The notes under the pieces were generated by a model. That model did no database searches. It was given only the letters and a program-made list of their open reading frames with translations, and was not told the DNA's origin. From NCBI RefSeq assembly GCF_022965805.1, contig NC_133116.1:5518001-5582000 (forward strand): DNA of 64,000 nucleotides, given 5' to 3'. Position 1 is the stretch's first letter. Every line of letters begins with the position of its first letter. Positions 48,181 through 59,763 of the stretch are shown here, piece after piece. Source of the DNA: Primulina eburnea (Eukaryota; Streptophyta; Magnoliopsida; Lamiales; Gesneriaceae). Position numbers and translations under genes: made by a program.

Positions 48181-49698
48181 CCGTGTTTCCCGTCCCGAGT
48201 TATATACCACATTTAGGGTTATATATCCGGTCATATTGATAACGATTGTCGTGTACTGTGTCACGCTATAGTTACAGATATCCGGTCGATCGAGCATGTC
48301 GAAAACCCGGTCAACATATACACATGACACCAATTAAAAGTATGGTTTAAGGTTTCCTTTTCCACTAATATTTTCCTCAGTGCAATTTAATGTAGAGAGG
48401 CTTAGTTGTTATTGTGTTCTTGAATATATTTTTTATTTTATTTTTGTTTATTAATTTCTCTATTCGTGAAGAATAGCTTTGAGAAACGTTCCCATACATG
48501 CAAAATGGGCAGTAACTTATGTAAAATTTGCCTGATATTTATTTATTTGAAGTGTGATGCTTATATGTAATCTAAGCAAGTGCTTTCACTGTTGGTATGT
48601 GTGGAACCAAATTATTAATCTATATGTACAACACATTCGCATTCTTAGTGTTGGCTCGACTTTTGCAAAAGGGGCGATAAATCCTCCATCCTAAAGTGTT
48701 GAAGGGGTTGGAGCCCTGTAAATTTATGTTTAATTTTGAGAAATGGTATTTTGAGTTATTCACATACATATCATGTATTCGGTTTCACTAATTTTAATCA
48801 GGAGAAACCGTAGCACACATGTTTATATTTCTGCGATTTTAGTTTTATATCTTATAAAATTTAAGTTTTAATCCGTTATTTTATGATTTTTTTAAAAAAA
48901 TTATTTCACTTTTCAATGTGATATTGATCAAGACAAGCAGTGTCACATCAGCATTCATAAAGAAAAATGATTAAAATTGTAAAAAGGAAAAAAAAAACTA
49001 ACCCATCAATATAGAACACAAAAATTGCAAATGAATGAATGTATAGAATTATATATTTCTAAAGCTGAAAAAAGTTGAACCAGATCGACGGGTAGTCAAT
49101 GACATTATTTTAGAGCAAAAAATACATTTGATACTTTTCATTGAAATTTATTTAATGTATGATGATTCAGTTTTCGAGCTAGCCACACGTTATGCTGTTT
49201 TTAAAAATTTTCCCAATAATTGAATATTGCTTGCTGGGCATTTATAAATATTCCAATTCGAGAAAGATGCGACTCTGGGGATCGATATAGTGTTAAAGTT
49301 ACAATTAAATTTTAAACTAACTAGAAATATAAATAAAGAAAGTGAAAATTGGGGAGCATTATTTGATTTGTTTTGGTAATCAAAATCCTAGACATTCTAG
49401 GATCTTGATTTGATATAATTAATTTAAAATGAAATTTATTGTATGTTGCATTGTGGGAAAAAATAATGTTCAAACAAGTTTATAGAGTTGGATTCTCAAC
49501 AATTAAGAATTTTTAGATCTACGTTATTTTTGAATGCTCGATACTATGTTGTTTAGCTCAAGTCATATTTAAAATGTTGATGTTGTATGGTTATTATCTG
49601 CTATAAATTTCGATTCCGTAGCGAAAATGTTTGATCATATGTATTAAATATGACTAATTTAAATTTAACTCGATTTCATTGAACATTAACAGCTACTA
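48181..49698. other. 3' flank of the LAX2-like gene and intergenic DNA
   Basis: No gene seen. Contains a fourth copy of the GCTGACGTGACAC-type repeat at about 48828-49030 (GTGTCACATCAGCATTCAT core). Confidence 0.45.
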
Positions 49699-49906
49699 GG
49701 GTTGCGTTTGGAATGAACACTTTGGATTTGAGGAAAGTAATTGAGGGGAAAATTTTAAATGATTTCAGGTTGAACTAATTTTAAATTCACAGTAATAACT
49801 CTAAAAATAATTATTTGAGATTTGAAATTTATTGTCAAGTAGATTTACTCAAACAAACCAATAAATTTATTATTCTAGCTTCAAATCTATCGATCCAAAC
49901 GCAACA
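49699..49906. mobile_element. Short TIR element (PIF-like MITE candidate)
   Basis: Left end GGGTTGCGTTTGGA and right end TCCAAACGCAAC are exact inverted repeats over about 11 bases (GTTGCGTTTGG). The element is about 208 bp, AT-rich and non-coding. The flanking trinucleotides CTA and ATA differ by one base from each other, so the TTA/TAA rule is not clearly met. Confidence 0.65.
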
Positions 49907-50391
49907 TAAAGCTCCCTTGTTCCATATCATTAAAAACTGGTTTTCAAATTGAACGAGCATCTATCTGTATCAGCAAACTTTTTTCCTTTGGTTGCTTTGA
50001 TTCAAGCTAAGCATGTGAAATTATTAAGAAAAAAAATTGCAAATACGGTGACGAATCCAAAATTTCAATAAAGAGTTGATTGGTACCGGTACATGACTTA
50101 ATATATAAAATAAGAAAATGGAATTTAAAATTTTAAAAATAATATATAACACCATTCCTTCTCTCGTTTTTTTAAAAAGAATTCTTCTTATTTTAAGAAG
50201 TGTTTGCAATCACTAAAATAAAATAATTATTGGATTAAAAAGTTCATTTTTGTGTGTTTTTTAAACCCAGACTCTAGTAAGCTACCGCTTCGTTTGATTT
50301 AAATCTAAAAATTGGTGAGATGTTAATCAGTTTTTACAAATGTGTGTTTGGCAGAAAATTAGTGTTACAATAACTTATTTATCAAACACTA

Positions 50392-50896
50392 GGGATGTAA
50401 TCGAGTCGAGTCGAGTCGAACTCTTGAATGTTTGAGCTTGGTTTGTTTATAATCGAGCCGAGCTCGAGCTTTATTTAACGAATATATGCATGGCTCACGA
50501 GCTTATTCAAGCTTTTATCGAGCCTAAACAAACTTAATAAATATGAATTATACATTTAAATTTCATTAAATTAATTAAAAAGTAAAGTATATATTTAAAG
50601 AAAAATATGTTATTCTTATTAAAATTTTTAAATTTATTATGACAAATAAATTTAATAGATTTTTCTATATATTTCATAAATAATATGCAAAATCAATAAA
50701 TAAAATATCAAAACTATAATTTTTTTCATCTAAAAGATTACTCTCATGAATTTATCAACGAACATATTCACGAGTTAACGAGCCTAATACTGTAAAGCTT
50801 GAGTTTGGTTTGTTTATCTTAACGAGCCTCATTAAACGAGCTCAAACGAATCAAGCTTCAAATAGCTCACAAACGGTTTGTTTCGTTTACATCACT
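50392..50896. mobile_element. CGAG/TCGA-rich MITE with 11-bp direct repeats, 505 bp
   Basis: Left end GGGATGTAATCGAGTCGAG, right end GTTTCGTTTACATCACT. The shared inverted core is GATGTAA(A/T)CGA. It is flanked by identical ATCAAACACTA at 50381-50391 and 50897-50907. The interior has AT-rich DNA between arms full of CGAGC/GCTCG motifs. The long target duplication fits a Mutator-like or unclassified TIR element. It lies within the upstream region of the first B3 gene. Confidence 0.85.
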
Positions 50897-51029
50897 ATCA
50901 AACACTATCCGATTCTGATATTTTCATTTTCTCACTTTTATTTTCGACACTACTAACTTATGATTTTTTTCTCCACTTCTTAATAATATATAAATTTCAT
51001 CGCTTATTTAAAATCAGAAAGCAAAAAGT

Positions 51030-51314
51030 CCCTTCTAGAAACGTATATTGACTGTAAATCTTACTTGTCATGTTGTTCCTCTGAGTTCGTGTTTTTATCC
51101 CTCTCTTCACTATAATACAAAACAGCTGGTAAATGCAGGGTTGCTTTTGCAACTGATTTGAGTAATTAGGTTAGTGTAAAGCATGACATTGCCAACTCAG
51201 TTCCAAACGTTTGTCAATTAATGTTGCTCCACTAACCTCTATAAGTTTGAACCCTAACCTGGTGCAACTTCTCACACCTAATACACTAGCTTGGTAAAAA
51301 AATCAAGAGAAACA
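51030..51314 (+). promoter_or_regulatory. Conserved proximal promoter, B3 gene copy A
   Basis: About 280 bp upstream of the ATG is clearly homologous to 57415-57703 before copy B: CTCTGAGTTCGTG, TTGCTTTTGCAACTGATTT and AAAGCATGACATTGCC. A TATA-like CTATAAG lies at 51239-51245, about 75 bp before the ATG. Confidence 0.7.
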
Positions 51315-53058
51315 ATGAGAACTGCAAGGTCGAAAAATGGGATTTTTATTGCAGATGATAGCGATGAAGATGGTGGGCAGTCGAGGAGGCAAAATGCCAA
51401 AATGAGGATGCGAACTCTAAGACAGAAGAGGAAAGAAATGGAGAGGGATGGTGTGGTGCAGCCTGCTGCACCTAAGCGGCAGTGGCTTCGTCCTCCCATG
51501 CCTTCTTCTCTACCTCCGCCTCGGGTGTGTGTGTATATATATATATATACATATATATGTACTTTAAAATAAATTCTCCCATGTGTGGGAGCTCTTATAA
51601 CTCCCAATTTTGATGACGGACTTAACTAGCCCACTTAATTAAGCTGGGAAATCTTTTTTATATTTGCAACTTTGGCTTAAAAAAAGTTGTAAAAAGTAGA
51701 ACTTTTTTTTTCAAGGTGAATGTTTGATCCATTTTATTTCTGTTTGTAAGCTTTAGATCCCACCATAGAAATGGTAATTTAGACCTAATCGCGACAAATT
51801 AGAGTAACGAATTGCCTAAAATCTAAAGAACAATAAGGCGAAGATTTAAATACCATATCAAATTCCACATGAATCGATCATATTCATATAAATCGACAAA
51901 ATAATTTAAATGTTATTTATCGACGTTGCGACAAGTTTGACCTTTTTCGCTTGCGACAAAATGATACATTGTTAAGTAATAAATAATCCGTGGTTTCATG
52001 CCTCAGGAAGTTGATATGTCTGCCTTGGAGTTCCTCTTCGAGAAAAGACTAAAGCACAGTGATGTGAAAGACCGAGGGCGAGTAGTCATCCCCAAGGTTT
52101 ATTTTTTCAGTAATTTTTGCATACTTCTTTATTGTATATATTTGATGGTTATGTTAAAATCCCATTTATTAATTGATATATCCGACTAATTTGTTTTCTT
52201 TCTTCCCTTTGAGTAGGAATTTGCAGTGAAGCATTTCCCACAACTCGATAGCAAGGAAGGGATGTATATGTCCATGGATGATGTGACCACGCCTAAGTTA
52301 TGGACATTCAGATACGGGTATATCTATTTTCCTAGTGGAAAAAATAGATACTTAATTTTATTTTATTCTAAAAATATATGTTGAATATTAAATATATTCC
52401 CGTAATTTATTTATGTTTTTATGACATCTTTCCCGTGCAGGTTTTGGGCAAACAACAGTGGGAGAATTCATGTGCTTGAACATGCATGTAAGACATTATA
52501 TGTAATTTTACGTATCTCCCCTATCTCTATACAGTCATCCGTGTAATATTATATACATGCATTGAGATTTTGCTAAATAATTCATATATATTATCTCTCT
52601 GAGCTAGATGGTAATATTAAATTTATTTTACCACAAATTTTAAAGAGCGCCTGTAACGGAAATTATTCAGGTGAATTCTTCGCAATGCACGGCCTGCAAA
52701 ACGGAGATTTCTTGATGTTTTATGTTGATCCTCAAGCGGGAAGATTTGTAAGCATTAATTCATTTTATGCATATGTTATCAATCATATAATTATACTTAT
52801 ATTCACAATATTTAACATATATTTTTCCATTTTTTGCACTTAAATTCTTAGGCCATTGGTTCAAGAAAGGCCGACACCCATGCTGTGAGGGATGATCACC
52901 GTGCGCTTGAAGGTGCAACGGTGGACAATAATATGGCTCCAGTTGCTTCAACAAGTGTTACTGGAGCTGTGTCATCCGTCTTCGACGAAGACGATAGCTT
53001 GGAATATTTTTTCAAGGATTTGTTGGAGGATGATTTTTTTGATTTGCCAAAACTGTAA
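51315..53058 (+). CDS. FUS3-like B3-domain transcription factor, tandem copy A
   Basis: Six exons (51315-51524, 52007-52096, 52217-52317, 52441-52487, 52671-52747, 52852-53058) encode 243 residues. The N-terminal part is basic (RTLRQKRKEMERD) and proline-rich (WLRPPMPSSLPPPR). The B3 domain spans about residues 79-180: LEFLFEKRLKHSDVKDRGRV, VIPKEFAVKHFPQLDSKEG, PKLWTFRYGFWANNSGRIHV, FFAMHGLQNGDFLMFY. The tail is acidic and ends DDFFDLPKL. Layout and exon pattern match FUSCA3/LEC2, which switch on seed maturation genes through RY (CATGCA) motifs. The B3 core is diverged: DRGRVVIPK stands where the family has SLGRIVLPK or similar, and GRIHVLEHA where FUS3 has SRMYVLENT. The gene is near an At2g33490-like gene, as FUS3 is near At3g26910. 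Orthology to FUS3 rather than LEC2 is inference. Confidence 0.85.
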
Positions 53059-53808
53059 ATTATTAATTTGGATAATGTATCAAACACTTTTTCAAGCTAA
53101 TTGAATCACTAAAGATTCAGTAATTGCACGAAAGTTACAAAAATAGAGTTAGGACAAACATATTGTGCCAATAAAGTGCAAAAACTGCATATACTCCTTT
53201 TTTTTTTTCAAAAATACCCTTATTTTTATGGAAAATAAAACTGTAATTATAACAAATAAAACTTGAACATAAAATTTTATGGGGAAATTTCATTCTAACA
53301 TATTTTTTGTACTTAAACTTACATTTTGATATTGAAATTTAATGCTACACGCATAACATAATCAATTGCCACGAGTTGCAATTATTAAGAGGTACAAAAA
53401 TAATATATAAAACAAAAATTTTAAATCAAAAACGTTGTGCACATATTGTGCAAATATTGTGCACATATTTAGTCATGGTTAACCGATCGGATTGATCTCG
53501 AACCGGTATGGAGCCGATCAGATATAATCCGGTTCAAACCGAAACCGGTATACGGGGTTTAGTGTCGAATCAAGTCCGTATTCTTATTGAGTTGGACTAG
53601 TTTTTATAAAACTTAATTCGGAACTAATTCAGTCCGAAAATAGGATCTTCTCCAGTCCAATATCAGCTTGTATTATTAATTACTTATTTAGTACCCTGGT
53701 AAAGAGTACATTTTTTTAATACCAAATCAATTGGCGTGATTTGATAACTCATGATATATATAAACAAATGACCATTTCAGTCGAATTATTTTAACACTTC
53801 CTACTTCA
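53059..53808. other. 3' flank of B3 copy A
   Basis: 53059-53200 is similar to the 3' flank of copy B (AAAGATTC, AAGTGCAAAAACTG). 53430-53470 has TTGTGCACATATTGTGC repeats, also echoed near 59570. 53475-53660 contains CCGATCGGATT and AACCGGTA motifs resembling a worn hAT-like repeat. Confidence 0.5.
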
Positions 53809-53817
53809 CTAAATCAA

Positions 53818-54000
53818 GGCAAAAACTTACGTGAGGCGGTTTCACGGGTCATATTTTGTGAGACAGATATCTTATTTGGGTTATCCACGAAAAAATATTA
53901 CTTTTTATGCTAAAAGTATTACTTTTTATTGTGAATATTGGTAGGGTTGACCCGTCTCACAGATAAAGAATCGTGAGACCGTCTCACAAGAGACCTACTC
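53818..54000 (+). mobile_element. GTCTCAC-type MITE, 183 bp
   Basis: Starts GGCAAAAACTTACGTGAGGC and ends CAAGAGACCTACTC. Flanks CTAAATCAA and CTAAATCCA match at 8 of 9 positions. Confidence 0.9.
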
Positions 54001-54009
54001 CTAAATCCA

Positions 54010-54571
54010 TACCTAATCAAAAACCAAATTCAAGATAGTTGCAATTGGCTAAATTTGCAATTAGCCGGTGTAAGCAATGATTATTTTCTAAAGTATTAAA
54101 ATATCTTCTATTCCGACTCACTTCTCTACACTTTTCCCAATCCAAATTCATATACTCTATAATCCATATATCATTAGGAGCTTTAAATTAAACTTAATAT
54201 TTTTTAAATAATATTTTCAATATGATAATTTTTATTATTTTTAAATTTATGAATTTTTATGGTGTATATGTTAATTTTAATATTTAAAATGGTATGTTTT
54301 TTGTGGTCAAAATAAAGTATCAAGATAGTTAATATAAACCACTCATTTATTGTGACATAATATAGTTGGAGTATCTCCAATACTGCATTACAACGGACTG
54401 AAAAGTCATTTACATGCAGCGTTGATTGCTCCGATGGGGGCGTCCCACCCTCCCTTGCACCAAATTTGGCGCAGAATTATTTGATTATGATTATAAACAA
54501 TTAATAAATACTTTAATTTATTAGATAATAATACAAAGTAAAATGTACAAATATAAAATACATCATGTTAT
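54010..54571. other. Intergenic, unclassified
   Basis: AT-rich; no gene or defined element seen. Confidence 0.35.
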
Positions 54572-54800
54572 TTAATTAATTTTACGTATTCGAGTATTTA
54601 CCATTTTAATAATGTGTGTGTATTAATCTGTATTTTATGTAATTTTAATTAATTTTATGTATTCGAGTATTTACCATTTTAATAATGTGTGTGTATTAAT
54701 CTGTATTTTATGTAATTTTAATTAATTTTATGTATTCGAGTATTTACCATTTTAATAATGTGTGTGTATTAATCTGTATTTTATGTAATTTTAATTAATA
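54572..54800. repeat. 73-bp tandem repeat, about 3.1 copies
   Basis: The unit GTATTCGAGTATTTACCATT recurs at 54586, 54659 and 54732, exactly 73 bases apart. It is followed each time by AATGTGTGTGTATTAATCTG. The copies are almost identical, which points to recent expansion. Confidence 0.97.
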
Positions 54801-57414
54801 TAAAAAAGTAAATTAATAATTTGAATAATATTTTTATATCATATTAATTAATCATTAAATTTATAAATATATATTAAATACATGATAAAAATAATGTATG
54901 TAAAATAAAAAATATTTCGAAAATATTCTTTTTGTTGTTTGATTTGACATAAGTGGGTCGGAGATGGTTAATACAAAACTTGCACTACAATAGATTTTTA
55001 AGTTAAAGATGACATTAGATAGTACAATGTATATATGGTATAGTGAATAAACAAAATTAGTGAATTGAAATATCTATTTAATTCCATATATTCAGCCTTA
55101 AATTACAACGTTAAAATATATTTTTGGTATTTGATTAATGTAAATAAATTTAAATAATGAAGGGTTGAATTAGAAATCTAGAAAGTATTCGAAACCCTTC
55201 AACTTCAAACGATTGGTTGATTTAGAAGTCGGAACAAATTTACATTGAACAAAAAGGAACGAAACAATAATTTATTTTAATTTGTACTTAAAAGTGGTAT
55301 TCATAATTGGTTAAGATATATGGGAGATAAATTGTAAATTAATGGAGTTGTTCTGGTAACAAGGATATGGTCATACCAACCTACCAAATGTAGTTATTTC
55401 AATATTCACATTCTTATTAATTAATATAGTAAGAGAAAGTGATAGATGTGTGTGTATAATATGTATATATTGTTTGGTTAAAACAATTATTTTCACTGCA
55501 GATATAGATCGAATCGACATGTCTCACGGATTTTAATGTCAATATTATTTTCATTGTAGGTATAGAATGAGCCGACCTGTTTCACTTATATATATTTATG
55601 AGATTTTCTCATAAGAAACATACTTTCAACTTTATACACGAGAAAAATAATATCATGCAAGCGGTGAAAAGAAAAAAAAATCCACTATCTTAATTCACAT
55701 TATAGGTTTTGGTTTACTAATTGTTCATTTTTTAGTTTTTTACAATATCTTTGATTTTGTTAGCTTTTAGTCTAATTTCAGCGCAGTCTTAATGTTTCAT
55801 CTAAAAATACTTATGTTATGATGAAAATGTTGACTTGGCACCAAGGAATGTTGATATGGCACCTGAAATTGTTATTTTTCCTTCATCACATCAGCAGTTG
55901 GCTCAGAATATTTGAAAATTAAAATTTAGTGCACTAAGACTAAAATTTGACAAATTAATGGATTATATTGAATTTTTTTTTATTTTTTCAAAACTACAAC
56001 AATGCCTCATTGTCATGTAATCGTGATATTACGTGGATGTCTATACAGAGAAGAATTTAGCATTAAAGCCCATTAATTATCTCGAGTTAAATAAAGTCCC
56101 AAATATTTTATTTATATGGCATCATTTCAATAAATATATTATAATTAATCCTTTCGGAATCCCATCAAATTAATTCCAATGCAATCTAAGTATGTGATTT
56201 AGGGATTTTGAAATATTTTCTCACGTAAATATAGGTAAAGCATAAAAAAAACAATCATTGTTTGATGTTAAATATCTCAAATCGGCTGAATTAAAATTTT
56301 GAAAGTTAAGTATATATAGCCTTAGACAATCCTCCTCTCTTAAACTACATTTTAGGGTGAAGTTAAGCTTAAGTTCATGATCTTAACATGATATCAAAGT
56401 TCAAACTCAGCTTTATGTGTTGACTGCCCTTATGAATCACCTGCATTAATCTTGTAAACTTCACGTTATATTTTTTCATTCCTGAGTGTGAGGGGTATAT
56501 TAGATATTTCACATTGACTAGATTAAGTTTTTAGAAGATATTCTTCCTCTTTGAACTAACTTTTATGGTGTAGTTACGCCAAGTTCATGATCGTAACACT
56601 TGAGTCCTAATAAATTCTAAAGGTTGTGTTGTTTATAAAACGCAAAATTCTTGAAGATGATTAGTTAATGTAATGCGTAAAAATTAAGGAGGACAAATTT
56701 AAATTTTACATTCATAGAACATTTACGAAGTGTTTTAAAGAGATTTTGCTTATTTTAAAGTGATTATTCTGGATATTATATTGAATTTGGTAAAAAACTA
56801 AAGGTCGGAGCGATCGAAAATAGAAGTCTAAAACTAGTATAAGTTACAGTTTGATTGGTTTGGAAAATAATTGCTTCCAAATTTAATTTTTAGTTAAATG
56901 ACAACCATATCCTTAAACTATATAAATCTGATATATTTTAATTATCTAAAATTTAATATTCAAACCATAAAAAATATGTTTATATAATTATTATTACATT
57001 ATGAATATTGAATCAAAATTATTTTTTTTATAATATGAATGATTAAAAAAATATATAATATTAATAAAAATATAAATATAACATATATATATAAATGACA
57101 AAATTATTTTTTTCCTTCTCAGTTGTCTCAAATATATAGCCTAATTTCTATATTTATTAGTATTTAGTAATATAACTCTATTAACTAAGTTTTAAAAAAT
57201 TTGAAACTATTTTTCGGATGAATTAAATAAAAATAAAATAGAAATTTATTTTGTAAATTTTACTTTTTTAATGATTTTTAAATCCATTTGAAAAGGCAAA
57301 CCGCAAACAAATCTGTGTATTTGAGATGAATAGAAGAATATAAAATAAGAAAATGGAATTTAAAAATTTTGAAAATAAGGCATAAAATTCGAACACCAGT
57401 CCTCGTTTTCAATT
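54801..57414. other. Intergenic between the B3 copies
   Basis: No gene recognised. A degraded GTCTCAC-type MITE remnant may lie at about 55500-55620, and a GCTGACGTGACAC-type repeat copy at about 55715-55990 (GTTGACTTGGCACC, GTTGATATGGCACC). From about 57320 the sequence resembles 50095-50150 upstream of copy A (ATATAAAATAAGAAAATGGA), so the duplicated unit reaches at least that far. Confidence 0.45.
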
Positions 57415-57703
57415 TCTCTAGAACATGCATTTCATACATATTGTCAGTAAATCCCACTTGTCCTGTTGTGTTCTCTGAGTTCGTGATGTTAGTCTCCTCT
57501 TCACTATATTACAAAACAGTTGGTAAACGTGGAGTTGCTTTTGCAACTGATTTCAGTAATCCCGTTAGGGTAAAGCATGACATTGCCTACACATTTCCAA
57601 ACCTATGTTAATTAATGTTGCTCCACTGACCACTATAAATTTGAACTCCAATCTAGTGCAACTTCGCATACCTAATAAACTTGGTGAAAAATCAAGAGAA
57701 ACA
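57415..57703 (+). promoter_or_regulatory. Conserved proximal promoter, B3 gene copy B
   Basis: Homologous to 51030-51314. Contains an RY core (AACATGCATTTC, near 57423) absent at the matching place in copy A, and a TATA box ACTATAAAT at 57633-57640 about 65 bp before the ATG. RY motifs are targets of FUS3/LEC2/ABI3, so self-regulation is possible but only suggested. Confidence 0.65.
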
Positions 57704-59265
57704 ATGAGAACTGCAAGGTCGAAAAGTAGAATTTTCGTTGCAGATGATAGCGATGAAGATGGTGGGTTGTCGAGGAGGGAAAATGCAAAAATGAGGTTGG
57801 AAACACTTAGACAGAAAAGAAAAGAGAGGGAGAGGGAGAGGGAGATGGTGGTGCAGCCCGCGGCTCCACCGAAGCGACAGTGGCTTCGTCCTCCCGTGCC
57901 TTCTTCTCTGCCACCAACTAGGGTATACATACATGATCATATCAATTCAATTTATTATTCCCAATTTTCATAAAAGAAAATGAGTACTGTTTCTTCTTAT
58001 TGAAAATCAAGTGGCGTCTTTGACTCTTTGGCTTAATCTACCAATGTAAATCCAACATTATAAATCAATGTTCCTATAAATCAACAAAATAATTTATCCG
58101 TGCACGGTATAATATATCGATGTATAGACAAGTTTTACCTTTTTCGCCTCAACAAAACGATATTCATAACTAATTAAACCACAGTTTTATGCCGCAGGAA
58201 GTTGATATGTCCGCCTTGGAATTCCTCTTTGAGAAGAGATTAAGGCACAGCGATGTGAAAGATAGAGGGCGCGTAGTCATCCCTAAGGTTTTTTTGTTCC
58301 CATTAATTTTTTTTCATTTTTTTTATTTGATGGTTTTTTTACTTATATTATAATCCCATTTATTAATTGATATATACGACATGTTTTCTTTCTACTTTTG
58401 ACAAGGAATTTGCCCTTAAGCATTTCCCAGAAGTTGGAAATAAAGAAGGAATCTATATATCCATGGATGATGTCACTAGGCCAAAATTATGGACATTTAG
58501 ATACGGGTATATCTAATATCTTTTTTCCACTGACTATAGATACAAAATTATTCTCTTTTATTCTGTATATATAAATATTAATATTTTTCCCATAATTTTT
58601 TAATGGAGGAAAATCTTAAAAAAACACAGTTTTTATACTATTATGGTGTCTTTCCCGTGCAGGTTTTGGTCAAACACTAGTGGAAGAGTACATGTGCTTG
58701 AGCATGCATGTGAGTCATTGAATCTGCATTTTTATCGTCCCTATATCTACATATGTTGTGATTTAGCTAATTAATTCATATCAACCAATCTTTAAATGGA
58801 GATTTATTTCACCAGTAATTAACTTTAAGCGCTTGCATGTAAAATATTTAGGTGAATTCTTCGCGATGCATGGCTTGCAGAACGGGGATTTTCTAATGTT
58901 TTATATCGATCGTCAAGTCGGAAGATTTGTGAGTGTTGATGTATATCATATATAAGCGCCGTCGATCACGAATGTAATTATACATACATGTTACATTAAT
59001 GTAATGACAAAGAGTGATCGAATTATGTTTTCTTTGGTTGTACTTAAATTCATAGGCCATTGGTTCGAGGAAAGCGCTCGACATGCAATATTCTGCACGG
59101 GACGAGCACCGTGATCTTGAAGGTGCTACTCTACTGGACAACAATTCCCTATCTGTTGCCTCGACGAGTGATGGAATTGTGCCATCTGCTGTTGAAGATG
59201 ATAGCTTGGCATATTTTCCCCTGGAGTTGTTGGACGACGATTTTTTTGATTTACCCAAACTGTAA
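57704..59265 (+). CDS. FUS3-like B3-domain transcription factor, tandem copy B
   Basis: Six exons (57704-57922, 58198-58287, 58406-58506, 58663-58709, 58852-58928, 59056-59265) encode 247 residues, with exons 2-5 identical in length to copy A. The start MRTARSKSRIFVADDSDEDG and the end DDDFFDLPKL match copy A. The B3 domain covers about residues 82-183: LEFLFEKRLRHSDVKDRGRV, KLWTFRYGFWSNTSGRVHVL, FFAMHGLQNGDFLMFY. The N-terminal charged region contains an RERERE repeat. The roughly 70-residue C-terminal region differs most between the copies, while the acidic last 15 residues are kept. Both genes are intact, so both are presumably functional nuclear regulators. The 5' and 3' flanks are also shared, so this is a segmental tandem duplication. 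The same doubt over FUS3 versus LEC2 applies. Confidence 0.86.
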
Positions 59266-59763
59266 AAATGTGCCGCCTGTTATATTATTATTATTTGGAT
59301 AATTTGTTCTATTCATTAAGATAATTCAATCAATTAAAGATTCTTTATAGAATTGGAAGAAACCATGTGTGCAATTTAAGTGCAAAAACTGAAATATTAT
59401 TATGTTTCTTTATATATATATATATAAAGAAATAAAATAATTATGCAATGGTTTATTATGGCAGGTCATGAAATTTTTAACAGATGGAAAATTAATATGA
59501 AATAAGTACTCGACAAAATAATAATCATGTGCAGTTGTGACTTGTTCACGTATCCCTTAAAAAAATCATCATGTGCAGGTATTGTGCACATAGTAAATAG
59601 TTGTTTGCGTACACTATTTTTAATGTACTGAAGAAGAATTTATACCGAAATTAATATTTAAATAAGATTTTTTTTATATAATTTACTAAAATAATCATTC
59701 AAGTGTGACAATTTTTGTCATTTTTAAAATCATGGTGTTTTATGATACATTTTTTCACATTAG
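59266..59763. other. 3' flank of B3 copy B
   Basis: Partly homologous to the 3' flank of copy A. Contains a short (TA)n near 59411-59426. No gene. Confidence 0.5.

Noticed and set aside
48007..48333. 108-residue minus-strand open frame
   Set aside because: It lies antisense over the last exon of the LAX2-like gene, whose plus-strand reading matches the family throughout.
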